A stretch of 64,000 nt of DNA from Telmatactis stephensoni (taxonomy: Eukaryota; Cnidaria; Anthozoa; Actiniaria; Isophelliidae), in NCBI GenBank assembly GCA_029948255.1, contig JALIZF010001875.1, positions 1,035,286-1,099,285 on the forward strand, given 5' to 3'. Within the stretch, counting starts at the first letter, position 1, and every line of letters starts with the position of its first letter. Both the position numbers and the translations under genes were made by a program. This document shows positions 8,798 through 19,907 of this stretch, in pieces. Below the pieces are notes generated by a model. That model saw nothing but the letters and a program-made list of their open reading frames with translations, was not told where the DNA came from and made no database searches.

Positions 8798-11554
8798 TAG
8801 CGTGAACCAGGCATTATATCGTATTTATCCCACCCCATAGCGAATACAGCCAATCAGAAAGCAAGAAAGCCGTTGTACATTCGGCGGTATTCAACTGTCT
8901 CTTCCCATGACACATTGCCATTATTTGCTGTATTTTCTATGGTGTGGGCTTAGTGTAGGATAAAATAATTGTATGTATTTGCTACCTGACGCATAAAATC
9001 AAATCAAAGCGATTTGAATTCATGCTACGGGGACAAATTCTAATGTAAGTCAGGAATTTTGTAAGAAATTGTTTCCAATTTTGTTATTCAAATAGGTATT
9101 TATAAGTAAAAATATTATCACTTTCGAGAAAAAAAGTCCTGATATTCGAAAAAAGAAAAAAAAAATAGGAAAAATCGTCCAGACATTCGAAAAAAGAAAA
9201 GAAAAAAGGAAAAAAAGAAAGAAATTTGTAATATCTAGGAAATGCACCCCACAGAAACAATGCAGTAAGATATATGAATAATTATAATTAAAAATAAAAA
9301 ATGAAAATGAAATTTATCAGAAAAAATATCAAAAACACCAAACATTTAAAAACAAGCTCAAAAACATGTAATTTTAACTTAAGGCTTGGGAAAGAAACGG
9401 AAAAAATGAAGAAAAAAGAAGCCAGAAAAGAATCCGGCGTCGACGGGGATCGAACCTGTAACCCCTTAAAGAGCACCCCCCGGAAATAAGATAACAGACT
9501 GAATGAATAACTGTAAAAAGAAAAAAAAAATGAACTTTTGGGACGATTCTCCCGAGACATTCTGAGAAGCTGAGACATCGAATCGACTTACGTTACGGAT
9601 GCAGATTTCGGCCCAATCCACGCTATCCCGGTGCTACATATTACAGTTATCTTAGCCCGAAGGCCAGGGAGGGAGACGATATCCGGACCCTAATCCATAC
9701 CTAGACACCTAATAAATTTAATGACTAATCGGGGTAGTCTATTCGGCGAAGTTTCATTGCAATGCTAATACTCCCCAGGGAAAAATGAACCAATCAGAGT
9801 CCAGCTATCAAAAAATAGCTGTTTTGTAAATAAATAGAAAGAGAAAATAAAAGAATAAGTTTTCAGGAACATCGAGCTTGTCTGCATTGTTTTACTCCAT
9901 CGATTTGTCCCAATTCCCCAGGGAGATAGAAGAACCAATCAAAATCTAGTGGATTGAAGAGGGATCAATAAATTTCCATGATTATTTTAAGTACAGCAAG
10001 CTTTAAGCCGTTACGTACGCTATTACTTATGAATTTGTATTTCCGTTCCAAAGTGAAATGATCGGCCTCACTGAAGATGTCCAGTTGGAATCCACGTTTC
10101 TTATTTCAGGAATATCCCTAGAGCGTAACCAGATTAAGACATCAGCAAAGGTAAGTTCTTTTATAAGTTAAGGTGATTTAAAATTTGGATTGATACTTTT
10201 AGCTCATCGTTTTAAAACAAAGCTCGTGGTTGTTTATATGTACGCGTTTGTTCTTCAATATCAACACCAAATTTTTTTAGTTACATGGTCGATTTGAGTT
10301 TAATTGTGTAAGTAGACGAGAAATTAAATTATAACTGATCTCGTCAAAATGTATCCCCGAAAACTCCACAGAGAATCTCGTAATGCAGAATGCCAAACTC
10401 GCGCAAGTTTTTATATTGTCGTATTCAAAATATTGGGAAATGTCATTTCTGCCTAGAATTTAAACTTAATAACACAAAAAGTCAACCTTTTAAATCTTTC
10501 CTAGTGCTTTCATTACATGATGAAATCTTTCAAGTGATTCACTGCTCTGCCGCCTGACGACTTATCCCTATACATAGTCAAGATAACTAAAATTACACGA
10601 TTGTAAAAACCAGAGTAAGCACCAGACTGAGACACGCACGTCACGTGATTTGACATGTTTCACCGCATTTGTGCTATTTTTAAACCACAGGTCACTTACG
10701 CGCGCTCGTCAATTTTGAACATATTTACATTCATTTGCTTCCAGCGCGAGGCGAATTCGTTCGAATTGTGTTCTAAAAAGAAATCGAATGGGGGACAACA
10801 CGTCAAGGTTTCAGTATAAGCCGGGATGTGTGCGGAGTCTCAGTCACCTGATTATACTCTCCTGGATTTATTCGTTATTTTTGATGTTAGTCTTGTGGTT
10901 AGGGAACGGGAACTAATTTCGAAACTGCTGAAGAACTGATGTCCAAAGATGTTTTTTTATCATAATCGGTACCTATTTTGATATCCCATATCAATCTTGG
11001 GGCGCGGAAGGGGGTGGGGTGGGGGTGGGAAAGAACTAGAAACCTTCACTACCCCTCTGACTTTCTCATGCGACCTGCGCTGTGGCTATTGTTAATGGGG
11101 CTTGTTGCTTAATTTGTAGAAACCCAGAACACAAAATGTTATTTTCCCTGTAGTTTGTAACATTGTACACAACATGCACTGTGTCGTGTGTCGTGATTTA
11201 CATCGTTAAAGATCCGACATAAAACGTGGTTTTCGTTTTCGTAACAGCCTAGATATGAACATAGTTCGAATTTTAACCCTTTTCGATCTCTGAATGGAGA
11301 AGGTTGGAATCCGAGTACCATGTATTATAACTGCTGCATTATTTCTTTAGCAAGCGGCGTTATTAAACGTTTGATTAACTTACCATTTATATCCAATATA
11401 GAACATATAGAGAACATGAGACTAATACAATTAGCAGTGTTGTTCGTCCACTTTGAAGCTCCATGTCCACGGACCTGAAAAATGTTCAACCAAAACGACA
11501 TTAATATAAAAATCTGAAACTTAGAAATTTCTCATCCTCATATAACTAATTAGT
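8798..11554. other. Non-coding, AT-rich stretch
   Basis: No gene is recognised. There are purine-rich A/G tracts at 9120-9230 and 9290-9540. A lone tRNA B-box-like motif (GGTTCGATCCC, minus strand, about 9447-9457) has no convincing A-box. A canonical donor-like AAGGTAAGT lies near 10147-10155 without a recognisable coding exon, and a CACGTG lies near 10635. Confidence 0.5.
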
Positions 11555-11735
11555 TGCTTGTGAAAGACTTGTGTACTGTAAAACATTGTTGGGTCTTGTT
11601 GTGTTTTGTGAAAAATTGTTGTGTTCCACGAAACGTACTTTGTTGTGTTCAATCAAACTTGTTGTGCTCTACGAAACTTTGTTGTGTTCAGTGAAAGATT
11701 GTTGTATTCCACGAAACTTTGTTCGTACACATGTG
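11555..11735 (-). repeat. Inverted copy of the 7665-7860 tandem repeat
   Basis: Blocks of TTGTTGTGTTCCACGAAAC and TTTGTTGTGTTCA-like sequence are the reverse complement of the AACACAACAAAGTTTC family at 7665-7860. They lie in the same relation to the AGTAATAATCAAA sequence that follows. Confidence 0.7.
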
Positions 11736-11747
11736 ATCAGCAGAGAG

Positions 11748-11825
11748 CAAGAAATTTGTGACCCTCACAGTAATAATCAAACCGGGTTTGATTTATTACT
11801 GTGCATGAGGGCCACAAATTTCTTG
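11748..11825. repeat. 78-bp imperfect palindrome
   Basis: CAAGAAATTTGTGACCCTCA pairs with TGAGGGCCACAAATTTCTTG, and AGTAATAATCAAACC pairs with GGGTTTGATTTATTACT. Related single-arm sequence (CCCTCATAGTAATAATCAAA) occurs at about 13821 and 16687. Confidence 0.8.
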
Positions 11826-11906
11826 AGTATAGAAAACAGTCGGAGTGAATTGGTTTAATCGACATGCTGAAGATTTGCTAAATTTTACGTCAACTGTCCA
11901 TTTGCC

Positions 11907-12162
11907 CAGGCTCGTAACATGGTATATGGGATCAGGGATCAAGCCTCAAATTATGGCCAGGATCAGGGATCAGAGGCCAGGGCTCAGGGATCAAATGGGT
12001 GGGATCGAGGATCAGGGACATTGGGTCAGGATCAGGGATCAGCTCAGTTTTTTTGCACCAAGAATCAGGAATCAAAAATTTCTAAAAGTATGGGCTTAGG
12101 GATCAAAATTTCCGTAAAAACTCGGGATCAGTGAGACGAAAATATACCATGTTACGAGCCTG
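11907..12162. mobile_element. 256-bp MITE with 21-bp TIRs, 7-bp TSD and GGATCAGG core
   Basis: The TIR CAGGCTCGTAACATGGTATA starts at 11907 and its reverse complement ends at 12162. ATTTGCC flanks both sides (11900-11906 and 12163-12169). The interior is a degenerate short repeat of GGGATCAGG. The CAGG terminus and 7-8 bp duplication would suit a hAT-like origin, but this is not proven. Confidence 0.9.
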
Positions 12163-12636
12163 ATTTGCCGGTTTTTATTACAATCAGGAGTCAATATATA
12201 TATTCTCAAGAAATAAAAGAACCCATGGCATAACCACAACATAATAATAAAGCCATGTAAAGTTCTGATATAAACATGGTAGCCAGCCAATCAGTGTGCA
12301 CGTTATATCTCTAGTATTTTATAATTGTTAGTATTTATAGATTTGTTCAGAGTAGGAGTACGGTACATGAATAATTAATGAGCCGTTAAGTGTCTTGATA
12401 TATAAAAGATTTATTTGGTCACAGACAAGGCAAAGAATAATGGCGGGCTAGCTGTATCTATTTTGTATGTCTGGTGTCGATCTTTAATTTGCCGTCTATA
12501 GTCCAGTCCTAGACTCTCTTTCTTGCCGCTCCAATACTCGCGGAGAAAGAGAGTCCAGTATAACTTGCATGCGCATGTGCAAAATGAACCAATCAATGGA
12601 TTAATTAGTATTTTGCGAGCTTGCAATATGCAAATG

Positions 12637-12846
12637 TCAGTGTTTGGTAGCAGTGGTAGTGATGCGTATCGAAAAATTCACAAATACGTCTTTCACAACT
12701 GTCCATCCGTAAATGGCCTGTAACTGCTCAAACTTTGGTAAAAGATTATAGTTGGTTTTTCCAAGTGCATAGCTCACTGAATCAACAAATGGCTTTCCGA
12801 AATGAGACTGATATCGTGTATACAAAACACTTTCTTCTTCAGCCAT
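12637..12846 (-). pseudogene. Possible captured first-exon fragment, RecQ-like N-terminus
   Basis: A 69-codon frame starts MAEEESVLY in a good initiation context, with an AAGATGGCTGAAG motif across the ATG. It contains KFEQLQAIYGWTVVKDVFV. This resembles the Q-motif stretch before the Walker A loop in RecQ-type helicases, but it ends before any GKS motif. It lies wholly inside the MITE 12499-13005. The similarity is short and judged by eye; it may be unrelated. Confidence 0.3.
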
Positions 12847-12878
12847 CTTGAATCATTAGATGACTTTAGGATTTGTAA

Positions 12879-12914
12879 CCACGCGATCACCACATGAATG
12901 TGGTGATCGCGTGG
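12879..12914. repeat. Perfect 16-bp stem, 4-nt loop hairpin
   Basis: CCACGCGATCACCACA and its exact complement are separated by TGAA. The hairpin lies within the MITE core, just upstream of the minus-strand frame. Confidence 0.9.
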
Positions 12915-13289
12915 TCACTAAGCTGACATGCGCATGCAAGTTATACTGGACTCTCTTTCTCCGCGAGTCCTGGAGCGGCAAGAAAGAGAGTGTGGGACTG
13001 GACTATGCCGTCTAGAGCCGAACGTAACAAAATTCTTCAATTCTTTCGGAAATACATGTAGAATGAATACGGTGGTACACAATAAACTGAGGTGTATATA
13101 TATGAGCCACTGGTGCGAAAGTACTCAGGGGTGAGCTTCAGTTCTTGATCAAAATGCACCAATAATTAAGTGATAGTGCTCCAAACATATCGTCAAAGTG
13201 ACCCAGATTTTTTTATCACTCTCACTGATAACAAATATACCAAATGAAACTCATGTTGAACATTTTGAACTCATATATAGATATATATA

Positions 13290-16200
13290 GATATAAATAT
13301 GCTCCAAGAGTCGTCTTCATGATTCCTTTGCATAAGCTTTAGCTTTTCTACATAAGCTTTTCTTTTTTAGATTTGTTTGAATTTTCAAATTTTTAGTGGA
13401 ACATCAATCAAATCATGGAATATCAAATCATACATCTAGAGGTTTTGTGAGCTGATAGTTTGTCATTTTCTTTTTTACCTCCCGTAAGTAACTAACTTGA
13501 TATGTAACTTTTTCTTTCATGAGTGCCCACGCGAAGTAAAAATTGAAAGTCACAGAGACATCTAGTTCATATTCGTTACGTCAAGCTTTGTTTAAAATGC
13601 CAAGACGGGTCAACTTACTTAGCAAATAGAGCAAACAGGATAAATTAAATGGTCTCTAAATTAGGTTGGCAGTGTTAAAAATACTGACCATCAAGGTAAG
13701 ACAAAGACTGGTAGAAGCTTGGGGGAAGGTTGTGGCCACATATGATCATGAAACGGCGCGATAAAGACTTACATTAATAGCTTTTATTTAAGACTAAGGG
13801 GAACACTTATACATTTGTAGCCCTCATAGTAATAATCAAATTAATATAGAAAATATAGTCAGACTGAATCGATTTAAACTTGAAAACTCCTTCATATTCT
13901 TGTGTGTGATCGACCGTACAACTTCAACTTTGATGAATTCCTGGGTTTCATATGACGTCATTTTCAATCTCCGTTGGAATTTTCATCAGCTAAAAAACAG
14001 TTTTCAGTAGAATATACTCTGCATGGTTTAGACTAGCACATGGTTGTCAAACATTGACCACCATGATGATGAGATCGACGACTCATCAGCTGTTTAAAAT
14101 ACTGCAACAATTAAGAAATAAGTAATAAAGCTCTGATCATCAAGTGAGTCTAAACAGTTCAGGCAATAGGATTCGCTGAACAATTACACCTTAACTCAGT
14201 CCTAAGTTACGTCCGAGTGGCCATTACTAAAGGTATTCGCCGATCTAGACTTAATATATTAATGCCAGTGTGAGACAGTTCTTGGTATGATTTCGTCAAA
14301 ACGAACATGATAATTAAAAAGAAAGCTTAAAACAATTTTAATCAATGGATGAGTAGATATAGATGAATGTTTAGATGATCAGTGAATGAATAGAAGAATA
14401 GAACAGTGTATCTATGGTAGATTTTAAATGGGCTTCAAGAATTTCCCTGCATCACGAGACCAAGAGGTAATGAATATTTCCCGTCTTTTGATAGCGAAAG
14501 ATCACAAGCAGACTTTATTTGGCGTCACAATAAAAGTTTAATTTTCTAGTCAAGCTTGTTTTGACTACAAAACGAGAAGCCAGAGATGTAACAAATCATG
14601 ACCTTTTATATCGATGACAATATATGCTGTCTGCTTTGATTAGGGATTTGGAAGTCTGAGGGATCGGCCATAAAGTACTTGGGTGGGCTGGAAAAACCAG
14701 AACTCCCAATTGGCTCAACCTTTAGTCCAAGCACGATTGCAAGTGGCCCACCCTTGACTGGGTGCGCTATATTAGGTAAGCCACCACTTTCGCCTCCATT
14801 GTAAAAATGCGCGTGTAGTAAGTCTTATTAAGGCAATTCCGTAGAAATAGAACTAAACATGGAATTCTCATAAAACTTCACACATGCACTGTAATAATTT
14901 TTGAGTTGCTTATCCCAAAAAATGAAATAAAAATGGGGGTCACCGTAGCCGTTTTTGCGCTAGATTGCTTTAAAGTACACCATCTTGTCTTTTGGGCTCA
15001 AGATTCGAAAGTCGCGTCAAAAATAATTAATTTCTTAAACCTGAGCAGTGCTAGCTAACTAGTTAATATGAGTTCATTTTCTCTCTTTGAGCAATAGCCT
15101 AGTATTATGATGCAATAAATTGTTGTAAAAATGCGTTTTGCTACAAGAAAGAAGGTAAAATTGGTTGATAGTACGTGCCCTTGAAGCAGCGTGAAAGCAC
15201 CTTCCGACTGCACGTTTTGGAAAATATCTAAAAACCTAGACATGGAATCTTGACTATAATTATATATATGATAGAGAACCTTATTACCGTTGATTATTTG
15301 CAAAAATAAAAAGAATATATGTGCTAAGTGCTCGTTTCTGCGCTACGACGAGCTAAATTGTGAAACAAGACGTCGTAAACAGCCTATGACCGAAGGGGAC
15401 TAAGGCGAGTAACCACGAAAGCGCCTCTTAGAGCGTGTCTACTGCTAAAAACTTCATAAGACTAAAGCTTGTCCCATTTCAAGTCAAATATATATCTTTT
15501 ACCATCGAATAAATCAAAATAGTCTGAACTATGCTATGCGCTAAACGATCAAAAATTAAATTTAGGGTCTGGTACACACTGACACTGAAGCTTATGAAAA
15601 CTACATTCAACAGTCTATAAATTAGTTGCTTTATTTATAGTGTAACACAAGTAATCTTCCTAATTTCTATAAAACTCTCAGTTAGACATATATATACATG
15701 AAGAGTCGTCTTCATGATTCATTTTCATCAACTTTAGGCGTTTCTCCATAAGATATTCTCTGGATCTTTACATTTTTAGTGGAACATCAACCAAATCATG
15801 GAATGTCAAATCATACATCTAGAGGTTTTGTGAACTGAAAGTTTATCATTTTCTTTTCTTTTGTTTTGTTTTTACCTCCCGTAAGTAACTACTTGATACG
15901 TAACTTTTTCTTTCATGAGTGCCCACGCCTAACGGCCAAGTAAAAACTGAAAGTCACAAAGACATCTTTCATATTCGTTACGTCAAGCTTTGTTTAAAAT
16001 AGACCCTTGTCACGCAAGCATGACATATAAATTATTTGATTTATCGGAAAAGGAATTCACTATCAAATTTGTCACATCGATAGTAATAAAAATGCAAATT
16101 TTCGGGGAGATTGCTCTTAAACTGACGAAGATATGAATTTTCAAAAGTTAGCATTTTTACAAAGAAATGTATGGTGGACGTGCATACATGCACGACCAAC

Positions 16201-17180
16201 CTCGTTATCATGCTAAACACGTACATTTCTTTATAAAAATATCTAGCTTCAAAAATTCATAACTTCGTCAGTTTAAGAGCAATCTTTACGAAACTCTGCA
16301 ATTTTACTAATATCGATATGATAAATCTGATAGTGAATTCCTTTTATCCATACATCAAAGATCTTATAATGTCATACTAACGTGACAAGGGTCTATGCCA
16401 AGACGGTTCAACTTACTTAGCAAACAGAGCAAACAGTACACATTCCAGACGGTTTCCAGTAAGTGTTTGGACTTAATTGTCTTAATTCCAAGAAGGCGGC
16501 ATTTCATAAACTATAAATTAGGTTGGCAATGTTGAGAAACTGACCATCAAGGTAAGATGATAAAGACTGATAGAAGCTTGGGGGAAGGTTGTGGCCGCAT
16601 ATGCATATATGATCAGCAGATGACGCGATAAAGCTAGACTAATTAACAAATAGTCTTTATTCAAGAAGAGTAACACTTAATACATTTGTAGCCCTCACAG
16701 TAATAATCAATTAAATCAATATATAACATATAGTCAAACTGAATCGCTTTAAAAACTGGCTTGTGCATGCGTGACCGCGTATACAACTTCAGCTTTGAAG
16801 AATTAAAAAGTAAGTAAAGCCTTGTTCATCAAGTGATCATGAGCCTCGAATCGAAAACAGTTCAGCAAATAGAACTCAGCTTCGTCCAAATGAACATAAC
16901 AAAGAGAATGCTTAAAATTATTTTACTCGATGGGGGAGAAGTCCTAATGAACGAAATTTAGTGACCCACCTGTTAGTCCGAGCACGGTTTTTCTTGGTAC
17001 ACTATATTAGGTGACCCACCCCTTTCCTTTCCTTTCCTTTTATTGCCAAAAATGTGTAGTACTGCCTTGTATTTATGCACAGAGAAGTCAGATGAAAAAA
17101 CTAGTACACACTAACACTGAAGCTTATGCAAAATACATTCAGACTATAAATTAGTTACTTTATTATTATTTATTATTTAT
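13290..17180 (+). repeat. Two diverged tandem duplicates (about 13290-15690 and 15690-17180)
   Basis: Shared landmarks in the same order are GAGTCGTCTTCATGATTC (13310, 15705), TTTTTAGTGGAACATCAA, GAGGTTTTGTGA, ACGTCAAGCTTTGTTTAAAAT (13579, 15980), AGGTTGGCA(G/A)TGTT, TGGGGGAAGGTTGTGGCC, ACTATATTAGGT-like sequence, and ACACTGAAGCTTATG (15583, 17119). No gene is seen in either copy. The second copy is interrupted by the hairpin element at 16001. Confidence 0.75.
16001..16394. mobile_element. About 394-bp hairpin element with empty site
   Basis: AGACCCTTGTCACG at the left pairs with CGTGACAAGGGTCT at the right. The arms pair imperfectly for about 180 bp (TGCTCTTAAACTGACGAAG in both). The duplicate at about 13599 reads TTTAAAATGCCAAGACGG without the element, giving the empty site. 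A 2-bp AT or TA duplication is possible, so a Tc1/mariner-type origin is a guess. It has no coding capacity. Confidence 0.85.
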
Positions 17181-17519
17181 TATATATAAACGCACGGCAA
17201 CATTGCATGTCACTAAACACTTTAGTTTTCCCTTTAGTGAAAACCAGCCAGCCAGAACGGCTAGTTCTTAAATGGTACATTCACTTCTTTGGACTGGTTC
17301 TGGCTAGTGCTCAGAACTGACATGTAGCGTGTAAGAACTGACTGTTCTGGCCGATTGTATCCACTAAATAAAATATACTCTTAAATTAAGTCCTTTTCTA
17401 GCCCGCTTGCTTTCACACTGAGTTTGCATTTGGCTAGAATAGATCTCCGATCGACATCCAAACCACCACCTGAAGTGATTCTGGTTGGATCGATCGAAGG
17501 GTCTCAATGGGGTGGTGGC

Positions 17520-17745
17520 TATTACGGTTAACGGTTAATAATTTGGCTTTTTTACGATTACGGTTAAAGTGGGTTAATAACTAATTTCCATTGTTCTTGA
17601 TGGTTAAAAATTAATTTTTATTGTTGGGAATGCTGGAAAAAGCTATTACGACTAACTTTTCATTACGACTAACGGTTAGTTTTTTCCTATTATTACGGCT
17701 TACGGTTAAATTTTTGGCCCTTTTACGGCTAACGATTAACCCCAT
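17520..17745. repeat. ACGGTTAAC-type short repeats
   Basis: Variants of TTACGGTTAACGGTTA recur on the left of the next element. CTAACGGCTAACGGTTAACC occurs on its right (18870-18890). Both flanks also carry GGGTCTCAATGG / CCATTGAGACCC, in inverted relation. Confidence 0.6.
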
Positions 17746-17759
17746 TGAAATCCTCAGAT

Positions 17760-18779
17760 CACGATGGTCGGTTGCTAGGGCTTTTCCTCCCGCAAGGTTC
17801 TTAAATTCAATTTTTGTGCTACACAGAGGAGAAATTTATTTTCCAAATGAAGCAAAATATTAGAACATGTTCATTAGAAAGAAAATCCTTAATTTGTCTA
17901 CAATTGTAAAGGTATTTTGGAAGTTTTTTAAATTATGCCGTCATAAATGATAACTATTTTTAGTAACAACATCAAAAACTTGTTAAGCAATAGTTCAAAA
18001 CTTTACAGACATTTTTGCTACTCAAAAAGAACGTTTATAGTGAAAACCCCATCTCAATCAGATTAAAGGGTACAAAGTTACAGCTAATGAAAGAAATTCA
18101 AATTTTCCGCCAAATGACCATATATGGTCAAAATTAAGGCTATTTAAACGCCAATACAATGAATGTATTGGCACAGCGGCAAACACAAAGTTGCATAAAA
18201 TCAAAATTGTAGTTTTTTCAATTTGGGATGTGTGGTGTTATGGCGCGTTTTCGTCACAAAAAACGTCATTATGACGTGCTAATGACGTATCTTATGACGA
18301 AAACGCGTCATAACACCACACATCCCAAATTGAAAAAACTACAATTTTGATTTTATGCAACTTTGTGTTTGCCGCTGTGCCAATACATTCATTATATTGG
18401 CGATTAAATAGCCTTAATTTTGACCATATATGGTCATTTGGCGGGAAATTTGAATTTCTTTCATTAGCTGTAACTTCGCACCCTTCAATCTGATTGAGAT
18501 GGGGTTTTCACCAGAAATCATAGAATTCTATAGAAAAAACTAATATGGTTATTTTACTATTTCTTTCCTAATTTTTTTTCTGATGCCAAATTTGGACATC
18601 ATTAATGACGTCACAATAGCAGTCTAATGAGATGTAATTGCCATCAATTAACAGGTAATTTATCAACCTACTTCCCAGCCACGTTTTGTCAAATTTGATG
18701 CATTCTACTTTTGTCTAAGGCCTAAAACTCTCAGTTTCGAGGCTTCCGGGAGGAAAAGCCCTAGCAACCGACCATCGTG
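17760..18779. mobile_element. 1020-bp non-autonomous DNA transposon with 33-bp TIRs and internal palindrome
   Basis: CACGATGGTCGGTTGCTAGG begins a 33-bp TIR (17760-17792) that is mirrored exactly at 18747-18779. GAT flanks both ends (17757-17759, 18780-18782). Inside, 18040-18257 and 18295-18511 form a near-perfect palindrome of about 216 bp per arm. A CAC terminus and 3-bp duplication would suit a CMC/CACTA-like group, but this is tentative. No transposase frame is present. Confidence 0.85.
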
Positions 18780-19117
18780 GATAGCAGGGGGCTACAAGGT
18801 GCACTTTAAAGCTCAGTTGGCACTCACTAGGGTACATGTTGCGGGAACTTGTTACATGGACAAAATTCTAACGGCTAACGGTTAACCCCATTGAGACCCT
18901 CCAATCAAGCCCAGGTTTTGCAAAGCGTGCAACTCGTCAACTCGTATTATAGACTAAAGGGATTTTTCACAAATAAATTTGAAAAAATAAGACGAAATTG
19001 CACATGTCCAACTTCCAAGCATTTTTAGCTTTTAAGTTATTTTTGGAAGTTGGTATCCCTAAACATTGAATTTCTTTCAGATAACTATGTAGCAGTAAGA
19101 CTGAGGGTACAATGAAG

Positions 19118-19119
<2 letters not shown>

Positions 19120-19151
<32 letters not shown>
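19120..19151. repeat. (GTT)n microsatellite
   Basis: About ten GTT/TTG units in a row. Confidence 0.95.
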
Positions 19152-19432
19152 AATTGTCATTTAAATGTTCAGGCGCCCTTTCAAAATGAACAAAGTACAT
19201 GTTAATTATGATCTTTGGAAAATCCTGTCACGATTTTGGATTTAACAAAGTTACGCCACGCATTTTTTCTAGATCAGTACTCGTCATTTAGCTAGTAAGA
19301 TTTCAATTTTTCTTTTACTCATAACCATGAAATATGGTCGAATGTTTTCTATTCGGTGTTTGTACATGTATTTCTATAAACTAGAAGCTAAATAATATTT
19401 AGATTTTCATATGTTTTATCTATGAATTCATT

Positions 19433-19907
19433 CAAGAGAAGATGAGGTAAGAGAAGGAATCCCGCGTATTAGGTCTTTGGACAATCATATGCCCCGTTTG
19501 ATGCTATTTTTAGGGCAAATCTGATTGTTCGAGAGCACGCGAGCTTTCGCATACGAAAAAATTCCTCTGCAAAACGAATGAAGATTTGATATGATATTTG
19601 ATTTGATATCTTACGCCGACCGTAGATTTGTTAGTATTGATACAATATAACTAGCCGTTTCTAACAGAAAGTGAAGTGCTGCGAGCGATCTAAAAATGTT
19701 TACAAATGGGCAACCTAGCGCTTGATACAACAACACAAGTTTTAGAAATGTACAATTACATTTTATTCAAATATATTACTTTTCCAAACAGTGTTAGCAA
19801 GGTTTTTAAAACTAACCGATTAAAATTTGTTTAGGAAAGGATGCCAATCGCTCCCTGGCAGCTAAAAGAGTGCTTGATAAATATCTGACACATAATTTCC
19901 CTTGTAA
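19433..19907 (-). repeat. Inverted fragment of the array spacer lacking two insertions
   Basis: Reverse-complemented, this matches about 26915-27829 of the spacer after copy A. It includes the TTAGCTGCCAGGGAGCGATT, GATCGCTCGCAGCACTTCAC and GAGAGCACGCGAGC blocks. It reads CTGTTAGAAACGGCTAG and TTGTATCAATACTAAC where every spacer carries the 298-bp MITE and the poly(A) retroposon. It is thus an empty-site allele for both. Confidence 0.85.

Larger units (their letters stand above)
12499..13005. mobile_element. 507-bp MULE-like MITE with about 80-bp TIRs and 9-bp TSD
   Basis: The arms run TAGTCCAGTCC...CTCTCTTTCTTGCCGCTCCA...AACTTGCATGCGCATG and pair with 12927-13005 over about 80 bp. TGCCGTCTA flanks both ends (12490-12498 and 13006-13014), a 9-bp target-site duplication. 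Long TIRs with a 9-bp duplication are typical of Mutator-like elements; that assignment is inferred. The core holds a small minus-strand frame and a strong hairpin. Confidence 0.85.

Noticed and set aside
8186..8840. Several overlapping frames of 80-209 codons on both strands
   Set aside because: All are generated by the decamer minisatellite; codon content just repeats the unit.
9430..9470. tRNA-like B-box GGTTCGATCCC on the minus strand
   Set aside because: No A-box or cloverleaf could be traced; may be a SINE remnant but unsupported.
17520..17745. Telomere-like repeats (ACGGTTAAC)
   Set aside because: Irregular and short, not the TTAGGG-type array expected of a cnidarian telomere.
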